From the NCBI GenBank assembly GCA_963844695.1, contig CAWJPL010000045.1, forward strand, positions 1 to 64,000: a stretch of DNA of 64,000 bases, read 5' to 3'. Both the position numbers and the translations under genes were made by a program. The notes below the pieces were generated by a model. That model worked only from the letters and a program-made list of their open reading frames with translations. It was not told the origin of the DNA and did not search any database. Source of the stretch: RYN-230 sp963844695 (GTDB lineage Bacteria; Actinomycetota; Actinomycetes; Streptosporangiales; Streptosporangiaceae). Positions 1 to 8,526 of this stretch are shown piece after piece (the stretch's first letter is position 1; every line of letters starts with the position of its first letter).

Positions 1-364
1 TCCTGCTCTCCGGACATGGCGCCAGCCTGAGCGATCAGGTCAGCGACGGCGAACCAGTCGGTTGCCGAGCGAGGCGACTGGCCAGGCGCCCTGGCGTGGG
101 CCACGTGAGGAGTCAGGCACCCAGCGCAGCCTCCCGCAAGGCCCGGTCCGTACTGCCTGTTAGTTTCTGCGAGCTGGTCCCCGCGTCCCGCCGGGCGGCC
201 GCCTGCGCTCATCCGTTATGGATGAGGTGCGCATGCGGCGTACGGGCGAGCGTTGACCGCAGGGATATGGACGCCTCGTCACAGTGCCCCGAGCTGGGGC
301 GCGGTCGGGATGGTGACAGAGGTGCCGTCGTTCCGCTGACGTAAGGACCGGCGGGAGGTGACCG
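1..364. other. Left-edge region, no gene seen
   Basis: No reading frame here has a recognisable protein or a convincing start with a ribosome binding site. The last bases (351-360) carry the GGGAGGTG ribosome binding site of the next gene. Confidence 0.5.
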
Positions 365-1750
365 GTGTCCAGCACTGATGGGGGCCAGGGCCAGGCACCC
401 GCGAGCGAGGATCGCGGCCCGGGCGAGCACGCCGAAGGTGACACCGCCCGCGTTGAGGCGGATCGGCCGCACGGACGGCCGCGGGAGGCTCGTCGACACC
501 AGTTCAGCTGGCGCACGCCAGTGGCGGTGCTGCTGATCGTTGCCGGGTGTGTGCTGGCGCCGGTTTCTGTGCTGGCCGTGTGGACCGCGAACCAAGTCTC
601 CGACACCAGCCGCTACGTCGCTAACGTGGCGCCGCTGATCAAGGACCCGGCGATCCAGAACGCCCTCACCGACGAGCTCACCAGCCAGATCGTCACCCAG
701 ATAGATGTGAAGGGGCGGACCGATCAGGCAGCTGCCGAGCTGTCGCAGCGGGGCTTCACCCGGATCGGCGGACTGCTGAAGGGCGTATCCGGCTCGCTCG
801 CCGGCGGGGTGCAGGGATTCGTGCACAGCAGCATCCACAAGATCATCACCGGGCCACGGATCGCGAACGCGTGGACCCAGGTGAACCTGATCGCCCACCA
901 GGTAATAGTCGCCGTCCTGTCGGGCCGAGGCGGGCGCAACAGTGGACTCGGCGTCAGTAACGGCCAGGTCACCCTCGACATCACGCCCCTGGAGGCCGTC
1001 GCCAAGCAGGAACTTGTCGCGCACGGGCTGACGATTGCGGGCAAGATCCCCATCGTCCACGCCACCTTCGCGCTGTTCCCATCCAAGAACCTGGCCAAGG
1101 CGCAGAAGGCCTACCGGCTCATCAACGACCTGAAAATCGTGTTGCCAATCGTGACGCTTATGCTGCTCGGCGCCGGTGTGTGGGTCGCACGGGGCCATCG
1201 GCGGGCGCTGATCGGCGCCGGGCTCGGGTTCGCTACGTCCATGCTGACCCTCGGCGCCGGCTTGGCGATCGCCCGGGCCATCTACCTGAATAGCGTGCCC
1301 GCCAGTGCGTCCGCGAACGCGGCCGCCGCCGCCTTCGACATCCTGGTCCGGTTCATCAAGACCGCGCTCCGCACCCTGCTGGTCGTGGGCCTGGTCGTGG
1401 CCGGGGGCGCGTTGTTCACCGGGCCGTCCGCGGCGGCGGTGCGAACCCGCTCGGCGATCTCTTCCGGCGTCGGCCGGTTGCGCCACGGCGGAGAATCCGC
1501 CGGCCTGTCCACCGGCCCGGTCGGCACCTGGACCTACACCTACCGGCACGCGCTGCGCACCGGGGTCGTGGCGCTGGCTGCGGTGATCTTCGTGTTCTGG
1601 GGCCACCCGACCGCCGTCGTGACCATTGTGATCGCCATCCTGCTCCTGGTCGCGCTCGGCCTCATCGAGCTAGTCCGCAGGCCGCCACCACGATCCGCGC
1701 CTACACCGCCCGCCACCAGTGAGTCACATGTCGCCCGGAACCGTGAATAG
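365..1750 (+). CDS. Multi-pass membrane protein of unknown function
   Basis: A 461-residue protein starting with GTG, 4 bases after GGGAGGTG. Residues 1-45 are hydrophilic and charged. One membrane helix follows near 50-72, then a roughly 180-residue extracytoplasmic stretch (TSRYVANVAPL onward) with an Ala/Gln/Asp-rich helical look. Two more helices lie at about 257-305, one at about 335-355 and two near the C-terminus (about 395-440). The layout of one helix, a large outer domain and a cluster of helices is common in actinobacterial integral membrane proteins without assigned function. I recognise no catalytic motif. It stands alone, followed by a 154-base gap before the next gene. Confidence 0.8.
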   Translation: MSSTDGGQGQAPASEDRGPGEHAEGDTARVEADRPHGRPREARRHQFSWRTPVAVLLIVAGCVLAPVSVLAVWTANQVSDTSRYVANVAPLIKDPAIQNALTDELTSQIVTQIDVKGRTDQAAAELSQRGFTRIGGLLKGVSGSLAGGVQGFVHSSIHKIITGPRIANAWTQVNLIAHQVIVAVLSGRGGRNSGLGVSNGQVTLDITPLEAVAKQELVAHGLTIAGKIPIVHATFALFPSKNLAKAQKAYRLINDLKIVLPIVTLMLLGAGVWVARGHRRALIGAGLGFATSMLTLGAGLAIARAIYLNSVPASASANAAAAAFDILVRFIKTALRTLLVVGLVVAGGALFTGPSAAAVRTRSAISSGVGRLRHGGESAGLSTGPVGTWTYTYRHALRTGVVALAAVIFVFWGHPTAVVTIVIAILLLVALGLIELVRRPPPRSAPTPPATSESHVARNRE

Positions 1751-1904
1751 GCTCCGATGACCCCAACGGCCCGGGCGGCGCGATGACGGGCCGGTCGCTC
1801 TGGCCCCTGCCGGGGCTCCCATTAGGCGCACCGGGACTGCTAGACGGGTGGGAACTACTTGCTGGCTGGGCTAGCTGGGGAGACGACATGCGGGGCAGGG
1901 GCAA

Positions 1905-2348
1905 GTGATCCTCGCTGCGGTCGCTGCTGGGGCGCCGACTGAGACGTTCACTACGGTGATGGATCACGTTGCCCAGGGTTTCGAGGCACTCGGAGCCGCG
2001 ATCCTGGTCGTCGGCGTGATGTGGTCGTTCGTGCTCGCGGTGGTGGCCGTGCGGCGGTCGGGCTGGTCGGCCAAGGCGTACCTGGTATTGCGGCAGGCAT
2101 TCGGCGGGACCTTGCTGCTCGGGGTGGAAGTTCTGGTCGCCGCCGACCTGGTGCACACCGTCGCGGTCGCGCCTACCCTCGACAATGTCCTGGTGCTCGG
2201 GCTGATCGTGGTGATCAGGACGTTCCTGAGCTTCTCGCTGGAAACCGAGATCGAGGGCGTAGCGCCGTGGCGGCGGGCCGCGATCGGCGGCGCGGGAACA
2301 ATCCGCCGGGCCACGGCTAGCGCGCTGGAGGCTAACACGCCGCCCTGA
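1905..2348 (+). CDS. DUF1622 family membrane protein
   Basis: 147 residues, GTG start preceded by a G-rich AGGGG (about 1897-1901). Three membrane helices are visible: residues 25-50 (GFEALGAAILVVGVMW), 65-90 (the LLGVEVLVAADLVHT segment) and 95-115 (VLVLGLIVVIRTFLSFSLE). The signature RQAFGG then LLLGVEVLVAADL, followed by VVIRTFLSFSLE(T)E, is the usual DUF1622 pattern. The length matches the family, which is about 110-150 residues. The function is unknown; members are often found near ion and stress genes, which fits the SulP gene downstream. Confidence 0.85.
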   Translation: MILAAVAAGAPTETFTTVMDHVAQGFEALGAAILVVGVMWSFVLAVVAVRRSGWSAKAYLVLRQAFGGTLLLGVEVLVAADLVHTVAVAPTLDNVLVLGLIVVIRTFLSFSLETEIEGVAPWRRAAIGGAGTIRRATASALEANTPP

Positions 2349-2919
2349 TACCAGACCGGCAGGGCTGGGCTCCCCGGCTTGTGATCATGCCCAGGCCGGT
2401 CTGATCGCCACAGCGCGCCAGCGCCAAGGCGCGCCCCGCCGGGATGTCTGTCAAGGGGGTGCCGGAGTGCGCTAATCGCTGTCGCGATACGCCGACGGCG
2501 GCTCATGAGCCAGGAAGGGTCTGCCCGGGTTATCCGTTTGGGGGGATGGCAGATCATCGGCGATGGGCTTCGCTGAAGCCGGCGGGCGGTTTGGTGTGGC
2601 GGGATGGAGGGCTCGCGATGGGGCTGATCCGGTACGAGCTGGGCACGGCGTTTCCGGGGGTTATCAGGCGGACAACGGAACGGCTGAGTCGAGCCCGGCG
2701 TCGCCTCGGCTGTTGTGGCCTCCGCCAGGTGCGGATGATCGTGCTAGATGACAGGGAGATAGCCAACTGGGCGCGGAACAGCATCCACCTGATCGGTAGC
2801 AATGGGTCATGCGCACGGCGCGGCGGCACGGGCGGGCGCAAGCCCGCTACTGTCCGCAGAGCAAGCAGGCCTGCCGGGTCCATGTGGTCACGCCCGCGAC
2901 CACCCGGAAAAACCTTGGC
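2349..2919. other. 571-bp stretch without a convincing gene
   Basis: Open frames exist on both strands but give low-complexity Arg/Pro/Gly-rich translations typical of noncoding high-GC DNA. It probably holds the promoter of the SulP gene. The SulP frame is open upstream to 2809, but transporter homology starts only after the ATG at 2920. Confidence 0.4.
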
Positions 2920-4596
2920 ATGAGACTCCGCTTCCCGCTCAGGCGTGACACGCTGCGCAAGGACGCCGTCGCCGGCTTGGTGCTCGGCGTGGAGAGCGTT
3001 CCCGACGGCCTCGCCGCCGGCCTGCTCGCCGGGGTCAGCCCTCTTTCGGGCCTTTACGCGTACCTGTTCGGCACCGTCGGTGGCTCGTTTTTCACTAGCT
3101 CGGCCTTCATGGCTGTCCAGGCCACTGGGGCCATGGCTATCGTCATCGCTGATGTCCCGGCGGTTCATTCGGCCAGTGACCCGGCGCGGGCATTGTTTAC
3201 CTTGTCGGTGCTTACCGGCGCTGTGATGGTGGTGGCCGGGTTTCTGCGGCTCGGTTCGGTCCTGCGGTTCGTGTCGAACGCCGTGATGGTGGGGTTCATC
3301 AGCGCTGTCGGGGTCAATATCATCCTCGGGCAATTGGCCAACCTCACCGGCTACAAAGCGGAGGGGGGAAACCGTGTCGTCCGCGCCGTCAACACTCTCA
3401 TCCATCCCGGTGAACTCCACCTGCAGTCCCTGGCAATCGGGGTCTTGACGATCGCGCTGATACTCCTGCTGGAGCGCACCATGCTCGGCCCGCTGGGGCT
3501 GGTGCTGGCGGTCGTCGTCACCTCGGCTCTGGTGGCCGTCCTGGGATGGGGCAGTGTCGCCCTGGTCAGGGATCTCAGTGAGATTCCCCGCGCGCTGCCG
3601 CTGCCCCAGGCCCCGATGCTGCGGCTGGTCCCGTCGCTTGTGGTCCCGGCGTTGTCACTTGCGTTCGTAGGACTGGTCCAGGGGGCGGCCATTTCGGCTA
3701 ACTTCCCCAACCCGGACGGCCGCTACCCCGATGTGTCCCGTGACTTCATCGGGCAGGGCGCCGCGAACGTGATCGCGGGAATCTTCCGGGGGATGCCGGT
3801 GGGCGGGTCCGTGTCGGCCTCGTCGCTGAACAAGGCCGCCGGCGCCCGGTCGCGTATGTCTTTGATGATCGCCAGCGTGGTGATGGCGGTGGTGATCATC
3901 GCGTTCGGTGGCCTGGTCGGCTACATTGCCATGCCGGCCCTGGCCGGCCTGCTCATGCTGGTTGGCTACCGGACCATCAAGCCGGCCGATCTTCAATCGG
4001 TGTGGAAGACCGGCGCCGTGCAGAAGGCGGTGCTGGTGACCAGCTTCGTGCTCACCATGGTCATCCCGTTGCAGTACGCCGTGCTCGTCGCGGTGGGCCT
4101 GTCGGTGATCTTGCACGTTGTGCGGCAGTCGAACCAGGTCACCATCAAACGCTGGCTGCTCGACCCAGACGGGAACCTCATCGAGACCGACCCGCCGGCC
4201 CAGCTCCCCGCCAACGAGGTGGTCGCGCTCCAGCCGTACGGGAGCCTGTTCTTCGCCGCCGCGCCGGTACTCGAAGCACAGCTCCCGGCCACCGACGGCG
4301 CCGGCCGCAACTCCGTGGTGATCCTCAGGCTGCGCGGACGCACCGACCTCGGCACTACCTTCATGGACGTCCTGCACCGCTATGCCCAGGCCCTCGCGGC
4401 GACCGGCAGCAAGCTCGTCATCGTCTCGGCCAGTGAACGCATCCAAGAACAACTCCGCGTCACCGACGTCGCCGACCTGATCACCCCCGAGAACATCTAC
4501 AGCGGCGATGAGCGGGTGGCCGCCACCCTCAAGCGCGCCTACGCAGACGCGATGACATGGATAGAACAAAATCAGCTAGCCGGCGGGACCGACTAA
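2920..4596 (+). CDS. SulP-family anion transporter with STAS domain
   Basis: A 558-residue inner-membrane transporter of the SulP/SLC26 family, likely for sulfate or bicarbonate. The N-terminal two thirds carry 10-12 membrane helices with the family landmarks: PDGLAAGLLAGVSPLSGLYA near residue 30, FMAVQATGAMA, and GMPVGGSVSASSLNKAAGA around 290. The last ~130 residues form a cytoplasmic STAS domain (VVILRLRGRTDLGTTFMDVL). The ATG at 2920 is chosen because homology begins just after it; the frame is open upstream to 2809. The stop codon is TAA at 4594-4596. Its TA is the left target-site copy of an IS630-type element, and the final A is apparently the first base of that element, so the native stop was probably TAG. 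Confidence 0.88.
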   Translation: MRLRFPLRRDTLRKDAVAGLVLGVESVPDGLAAGLLAGVSPLSGLYAYLFGTVGGSFFTSSAFMAVQATGAMAIVIADVPAVHSASDPARALFTLSVLTGAVMVVAGFLRLGSVLRFVSNAVMVGFISAVGVNIILGQLANLTGYKAEGGNRVVRAVNTLIHPGELHLQSLAIGVLTIALILLLERTMLGPLGLVLAVVVTSALVAVLGWGSVALVRDLSEIPRALPLPQAPMLRLVPSLVVPALSLAFVGLVQGAAISANFPNPDGRYPDVSRDFIGQGAANVIAGIFRGMPVGGSVSASSLNKAAGARSRMSLMIASVVMAVVIIAFGGLVGYIAMPALAGLLMLVGYRTIKPADLQSVWKTGAVQKAVLVTSFVLTMVIPLQYAVLVAVGLSVILHVVRQSNQVTIKRWLLDPDGNLIETDPPAQLPANEVVALQPYGSLFFAAAPVLEAQLPATDGAGRNSVVILRLRGRTDLGTTFMDVLHRYAQALAATGSKLVIVSASERIQEQLRVTDVADLITPENIYSGDERVAATLKRAYADAMTWIEQNQLAGGTD

Positions 4597-4622
4597 TGAT
4601 CACTGAATGTGGGGGTTACAGA
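4596..4622 (+). repeat. Left terminal inverted repeat of the IS630 element
   Basis: Begins with ATGATC immediately after TA and contains TGGGGGTTACAGA. It pairs with 5731-5757 on the other strand (18/27 identical, no gaps). Confidence 0.65.
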
Positions 4623-5691
4623 AGGGTGTGAGGTCCAGGCCGGTGCTGGCGAGGAAGCCTTCGAGGAGCGCGGGCCGGTACTGCATCCGCCTGAGCCGGG
4701 TCTTGACCAGGGCGGTCAGCTCGGCGAGGTTGCGCTTGGCCAGGTTGGCCAGGGATCTTTTCAGGTGCGACCAGACCGGCTCGACGGGGTTGAGCTCGTG
4801 CGCATACGGCGGCAGCTGGCAGACGGTGAGCCAGTCCCGGGCGGCGATCAGCTCGGTCATCGCGGCGCTGACGTGGGAATTGAGGTTGTCCCAGACGACG
4901 ACGAGCGGCCCGGCGAGCTGCTGGTGGGCGGCGTCCAGGAGCTGGGCGTAATCGGTTTCGGTGAACCCTTTGCGCTGGTCCTTGCCGCGGCGGCGGCCTT
5001 GTGCACGCGGTAGATCAGCCGGGGCCGGCACCCGGGCTTGACCGCGATCAGCGCGGCGAGCGAGACGCGCTTGTTGCTGCCGCCGGTCACCGTCACCACC
5101 GGGGTGGTGCCGCGCCGGCCCCAGGTGCGGCCCTTCGGCGGCCTTAAGCCCTGGCCAGATTCGTCTTCGAAGACAGATCCAGGCGCCCAGGTCCGCCGCC
5201 GTCCTTTTACCACCGGCCAGGCCTCCTCCCGCCACGCAGCGATCCGGGCCTCATCCCGCTCGGCGGCCCGCCGGGCGGGGACCTGCACGCTCCAGCCGAT
5301 CCGGCGCAGCAGCAGGTCCATCCCGGCCAGCGTGTACTCCACGGCGAACCGGCGGCGCACCACCTCGGCGATCCGGGCCAGCGTCCAGCACTGGTCCTCA
5401 TCCCAGCCCAAGGCCGCCGGGCCGGCGTCCAGCAGCGTCGCCAGCTCCCGCAGCTGAGCGGGCGGTGAGCTTGCACTTCGCCCCGCCCGCGCCCTGCGAC
5501 GCCAGCGCGGCCCGGCCTCCGGCGGCCAGCGCCCGCCGCCACCGGTTCGCCGACATCCGGGACACGCGGAACCGCCGGGCTACCTCCCGGTCGCTGGCCC
5601 CCGCCTCGATTAACTCCGCGGCCGCCAGCCGCACCTGCTCCCGGCGGGCCCGCTCAGCCGCGTCCAGCCCACCACCATCCGGATACCTCAT
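4600..5691 (-). pseudogene. IS630-family transposase, two compensating frameshifts
   Basis: An N-terminal helix-turn-helix (ASDREVARRFRVSRMSANRW) is followed by a DDE nuclease. The three acidic motifs are FEDESGQGLRPP, VVVWDNLNSH and the HELNPVEPVWSHLKR segment. The frame shifts twice. Near 5457 one extra base separates KCKLTAR from QLRELATLLDAGPAALGW. Near 5002 one base is missing in a GCC/GGC run between LIYRVHK and GRRRGKDQRKGF. The first and third segments share a frame, so repairing both indels restores a protein of about 363 residues. Either the copy is dead or these are sequencing errors in GC-rich runs. It lies opposite to the flanking genes. Confidence 0.82.
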
Positions 5692-5730
5692 GCCTCCGGC
5701 ATACCGCAGGACGGGCCAGCCGTCACCAGG

Positions 5731-5757
5731 TCAGTAACCCCCGCCATTGAAGATCTT
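5731..5757 (-). repeat. Right terminal inverted repeat of the IS630 element
   Basis: Read on the minus strand it begins AAGATC and contains CGGGGGTTACTGA, matching the left end. It is followed by TA at 5758-5759. Confidence 0.65.
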
Positions 5758-5884
5758 TAGCGATAACCGGCTGGGCCACCCACACGAGTCACTCCGGGAC
5801 ATGCCGCCTGCCCACAGGGATACCAGGATACGACTTATCTTTCACTCCAGAAGGAGGATGGAACTCGGTCCGGTTCGAGGTGGA

Positions 5885-6060
5885 ATGGTGCTTGACGGCG
5901 AGTGGCCAGACATCGACCTGGAACCAAAAACCGCGGCATTGGTTCAACTAGGGGTATCGGTGGCCAGTGGGTCATTAGCGGTCTGCCTCAAATGGACCAC
6001 CACCCGGGCGGTCGCAGCAGGCGCGATGCAAGATGAGATCGCCGAAGCGAAAAATTCGCG
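5885..6060 (+). pseudogene. Remnant of an AhpD/CMD-like domain upstream of the catalase gene
   Basis: The catalase frame is open upstream of its own start. There it encodes EPKTAALVQLGVSVASG followed by LAVCLKWTTTRAVAAGA and DEIAEA. This matches the carboxymuconolactone-decarboxylase-like protein at 26.4 kb in the same window (DPKTAMLLRVGACVATA, VCLQWAVGRAMAAGASEDEIADV). The C-terminal third of that family is missing: the sequence breaks after DEIAEA and runs into the catalase ribosome binding site. A 15-base block just upstream (5876-5890) is also identical to 26399-26413. I read this as a truncated paralogue, not as a working N-terminal domain. Confidence 0.55.
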
Positions 6061-6073
6061 AACGGGAGAACGC

Positions 6074-7195
6074 ATGTCAACGCAATTTGTCAGATACACG
6101 CCGGACATCGAAGCAGCCGATCCGTATTTCGATGAGAACTTGCAGATCGTGATCGGCAAGATAGAGGAATACATTGCCGGATCGGTGACCACCGAAGGCA
6201 CCGGTCGCGCCGTCCGTGACGCGCACGCCAAGGGATACGGGCTAGTCAAGGCAGAAGTCGAGATCCTCGGCCAGTTGCCTGCGGAGTACGCGCAGGGTAT
6301 CTACGCGGTACCCGGAAAACATGGCGCTCTCATCCGCTTCTCCAACGGGCAGCCGCACCCTGGACCCGACATGCTACTCGGCCCAGTGACGGGAATGGCC
6401 CTGAAGATCTTCGACGTCAACGGCCCGACCCTTCTGGAGGACGAGCCTGACACCGGTACCTTCGACTACGCCACCATCAACGCGCCCGTCTTCTTCTGCA
6501 ACACCGTCGAGCACTACCTGTTCATCAACGACCTGTTCATCGAGGCAGGACAGTACTTCTCTCAGGGGCGCCCAGGCCAGCATCGCTTCTTCCGTGAGTG
6601 GGTAACGGGAAAGGGGACCCTAGATGAGGACCAGTGGGCCTGGGACGAGTTTCTCGCGTTCCTCAGCCTGGCGCAGGTCCGCCCCGTAAACCTGCTCCTA
6701 TCGAACTACTGGACTATGGGCGCGGTCCGGCACGGTGACTACGTCGCCAAGATCCGCATCGCCCCAGTACCCGCATTCACCAGCAGGGTTGCCCGGCAAT
6801 CTCTCGATCTGGCGTCGGCACCGGAGGTATTCCGCCCGGCCCTGGTAGCCGAACTGCGTGAAGGCCCCTTTGAATTCGACATTCAAGTCCAACTGTGCGC
6901 CGATATTGATCGGATGCCGGTCGAGGACGTTACCGTCGAGTGGCCCGAGCAGTTGTCCCCGTTCGTCACGGTGGCCAAGGTCCGAATCCCGCAGCAGGAC
7001 ATTTCCGCCGAGGACAACCTCGAGAAGATGGACGCGATGTCATTCACACCGTGGCGGGTAACGGCGGAACACTCCCCCCTCGGCAATATCATGCGGGCCA
7101 GGAAGGAGGTCTACCGCCACGCGTCCGTCCTCCGCCACACGCTCAACCATCAGCAACGCAAGGAGCCCATCAGCGCGGACGAGGTGCTGCCCTAG
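6074..7195 (+). CDS. Catalase-like heme protein (y4iL-type catalase family)
   Basis: 373 residues from the ATG at 6074, which has GGGAG seven bases upstream. The fold landmarks are RDAHAKGYG with His51 as the probable distal heme-pocket His, ALIRFSNG, GMALKIFDVNG, and INAPVFFCNTVEHYLF in the position of the usual NTPVFF motif. It lacks the long classical catalase N-terminus. It belongs to the shorter catalase-related proteins whose activity (peroxide removal or organic peroxide metabolism) is often untested. The frame is open upstream to 5747 through a CMD-like remnant; I do not include that as coding because the start at 6074 has a good ribosome binding site and the family begins here. It follows the IS element directly. 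Confidence 0.8.
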   Translation: MSTQFVRYTPDIEAADPYFDENLQIVIGKIEEYIAGSVTTEGTGRAVRDAHAKGYGLVKAEVEILGQLPAEYAQGIYAVPGKHGALIRFSNGQPHPGPDMLLGPVTGMALKIFDVNGPTLLEDEPDTGTFDYATINAPVFFCNTVEHYLFINDLFIEAGQYFSQGRPGQHRFFREWVTGKGTLDEDQWAWDEFLAFLSLAQVRPVNLLLSNYWTMGAVRHGDYVAKIRIAPVPAFTSRVARQSLDLASAPEVFRPALVAELREGPFEFDIQVQLCADIDRMPVEDVTVEWPEQLSPFVTVAKVRIPQQDISAEDNLEKMDAMSFTPWRVTAEHSPLGNIMRARKEVYRHASVLRHTLNHQQRKEPISADEVLP

Positions 7196-7378
7196 CCTCG
7201 ATGGTCCACGCAAGACGTTCGCGCTCGGTCATTACGCGGTGGGCGAATCAGCCTGCTTGACAGGTGCGATCGCCTGCTTTTCCCCCTTTTGGGGGGACGC
7301 CTGTGCACGTGACGAGGTGGATTGTGAGCACTAGGCCCGGGGTCAGAGTCCTGGGCGGTACCGGCTTTAGGAGGCACA

Positions 7379-7813
7379 ATGACATCGGCGTCAACCGAAC
7401 CAGTTACGGGCACCGGCGGCCGTTACGCGGATGGCCACGGTTACGGCTTCGTCCTGTTCGCGTCCATCCTGCTGGTCGTGGTCGGTTGCTTCAACCTGAT
7501 CTACGGCATCGCGGCCATCGCCAACGCGCACGTGTTCACCGCCAACGCCCACTATGTGTTCGGCAACCTGCGGACCTGGGGCTGGATCACCCTTATCCTG
7601 GGCGCGCTGCAGTTGCTGGCCGCGGCCGGAGTCTTGGCCGGTAACCAGCTGGCACGCTGGTTCGCAGTGGCGGTGATCGGGCTGAACGCCATCGACCAGA
7701 TGTTCTTCATCCCGGCCTACCCTTTCTGGTCACTGACGATTATCGCTATGGACGTAGTCGCGCTGTATGGCCTGTGCGCCTACGGCAGCCGCCTGAACGT
7801 GCAAGCCGCCTAG
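7379..7813 (+). CDS. DUF7144 family four-helix membrane protein
   Basis: 144 residues with AGGAGG just upstream of the ATG. Four membrane helices are predicted: about 25-48 (FVLFASILLVVVGCFNLIYG), 65-85 (LRTWGWITLILGALQLL), 92-112 and 118-138. The pattern GCFNLIYGIAAI, then WGWITLILGALQL and QMFFIPAYPFWSL, is typical of small actinobacterial membrane proteins now grouped as DUF7144. The function is unknown. It is a single gene followed by a large imperfect hairpin. Confidence 0.85.
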   Translation: MTSASTEPVTGTGGRYADGHGYGFVLFASILLVVVGCFNLIYGIAAIANAHVFTANAHYVFGNLRTWGWITLILGALQLLAAAGVLAGNQLARWFAVAVIGLNAIDQMFFIPAYPFWSLTIIAMDVVALYGLCAYGSRLNVQAA

Positions 7814-7818
7814 TCCCG

Positions 7819-7886
7819 TTCACCTGCGCTGGCCGGTCCCCGGGACGGGGCAAATCACTGTCACCCCGGGCGACCGGCCAGGTGAA
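7819..7886. terminator. Long imperfect hairpin after the DUF7144 gene
   Basis: TTCACC plus TGGCCGGTC (7819-7838, 5-base bulge) pairs with GACCGGCCA plus GGTGAA (7872-7886). A further CCCCGGG-containing inner region lies between the arms. There is no U-tract. Its place 6 bases after a stop codon suggests a terminator of the actinobacterial hairpin-only kind. Confidence 0.45.
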
Positions 7887-8132
7887 CCGGCGGCTCTGGT
7901 GTGCGCGGGTAAAGGGTGAAGGCCGTTAGGGCGCGGGAGTCTCCGCTTGGTGTCCGACGCTGAGGCCAAAGAACTGCACGAAATGGAGACCTCGGCGAAG
8001 GCTGGCTGACCTGGCCCAGGACGGCAGAGGACAATTCGGAGGATGACATGTTGCGAACCACGCAGGGTTCCCGGCGCGCTTCACGGCGCACGGCACGCAA
8101 GGGCAGGCCGCGGCGAGGTCAGGGAGGTCACG
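7887..8132. other. Intergenic region, no gene seen
   Basis: Nothing recognisable apart from the AGGGAGG ribosome binding site (8120-8126) of the following broken gene. Confidence 0.35.
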
Positions 8133-8454
8133 ATGAGACTGGACCGCAGCGGAAGGCGGGCCCTCCGCGAATTCGAGCGCGACCTGGCTGACTCTGATCC
8201 GTGTCTTAATGAGCTTTTTTCTCATTCACGCGGCAAGGCCGGGGCCAGAAAATGCCTGGGTGGAGAAGATCAGGGCCAGGCTGGTGCAACGGATCGCGCG
8301 GGCTGGACGCTGCGGAGACTCTCACGGAGCGGCTACGGGCTGGGGCTCCCGGCTCTTGACAATGCTGCGCGTCCTGGTCGCGCTAGTCGCGATGACTTGC
8401 TCTTGGTGCTTCATGGGATCTCGGCGCAGCCTTTCCCGGACCTCGGCACGCTGA
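8133..8454 (+). pseudogene. DUF3040 protein, frameshifted and degenerate
   Basis: The ATG at 8133 has AGGGAGG upstream. The N-terminus RRALREFERDLADSDPCLNE is the DUF3040 motif, normally followed by two membrane helices. Right after it the frame passes a run of six T (8213-8218) and becomes unrelated. In the +1 frame the sequence continues through a helix (LLTMLRVLVALVAMTCSWCF). One extra T would explain the break, but even the repaired protein has only one clear helix, so the gene is probably decayed as well. Confidence 0.5.
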
Positions 8455-8526
8455 TGCGTACCTGGACCGCCCGTAGGGCGCGCGTCTTCTGACGGCCTTA
8501 CTGATGACGCCCGGGATGTTCGGTGG

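Larger units (their letters stand above)
4596..5757 (-). mobile_element. IS630-type insertion sequence (about 1.16 kb)
   Basis: Imperfect terminal inverted repeats of 27 bases (4596-4622 and 5731-5757) match at 18 of 27 positions, including GATC near the tip and a shared GGGGGTTAC block. Both ends are flanked by TA (4594-4595 and 5758-5759), the target duplication expected for IS630/Tc1/mariner elements. Inside is one transposase gene on the minus strand filling nearly the whole element. The total length is normal for the family. The ends are my inference from the repeat and TA alignment. Confidence 0.75.
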
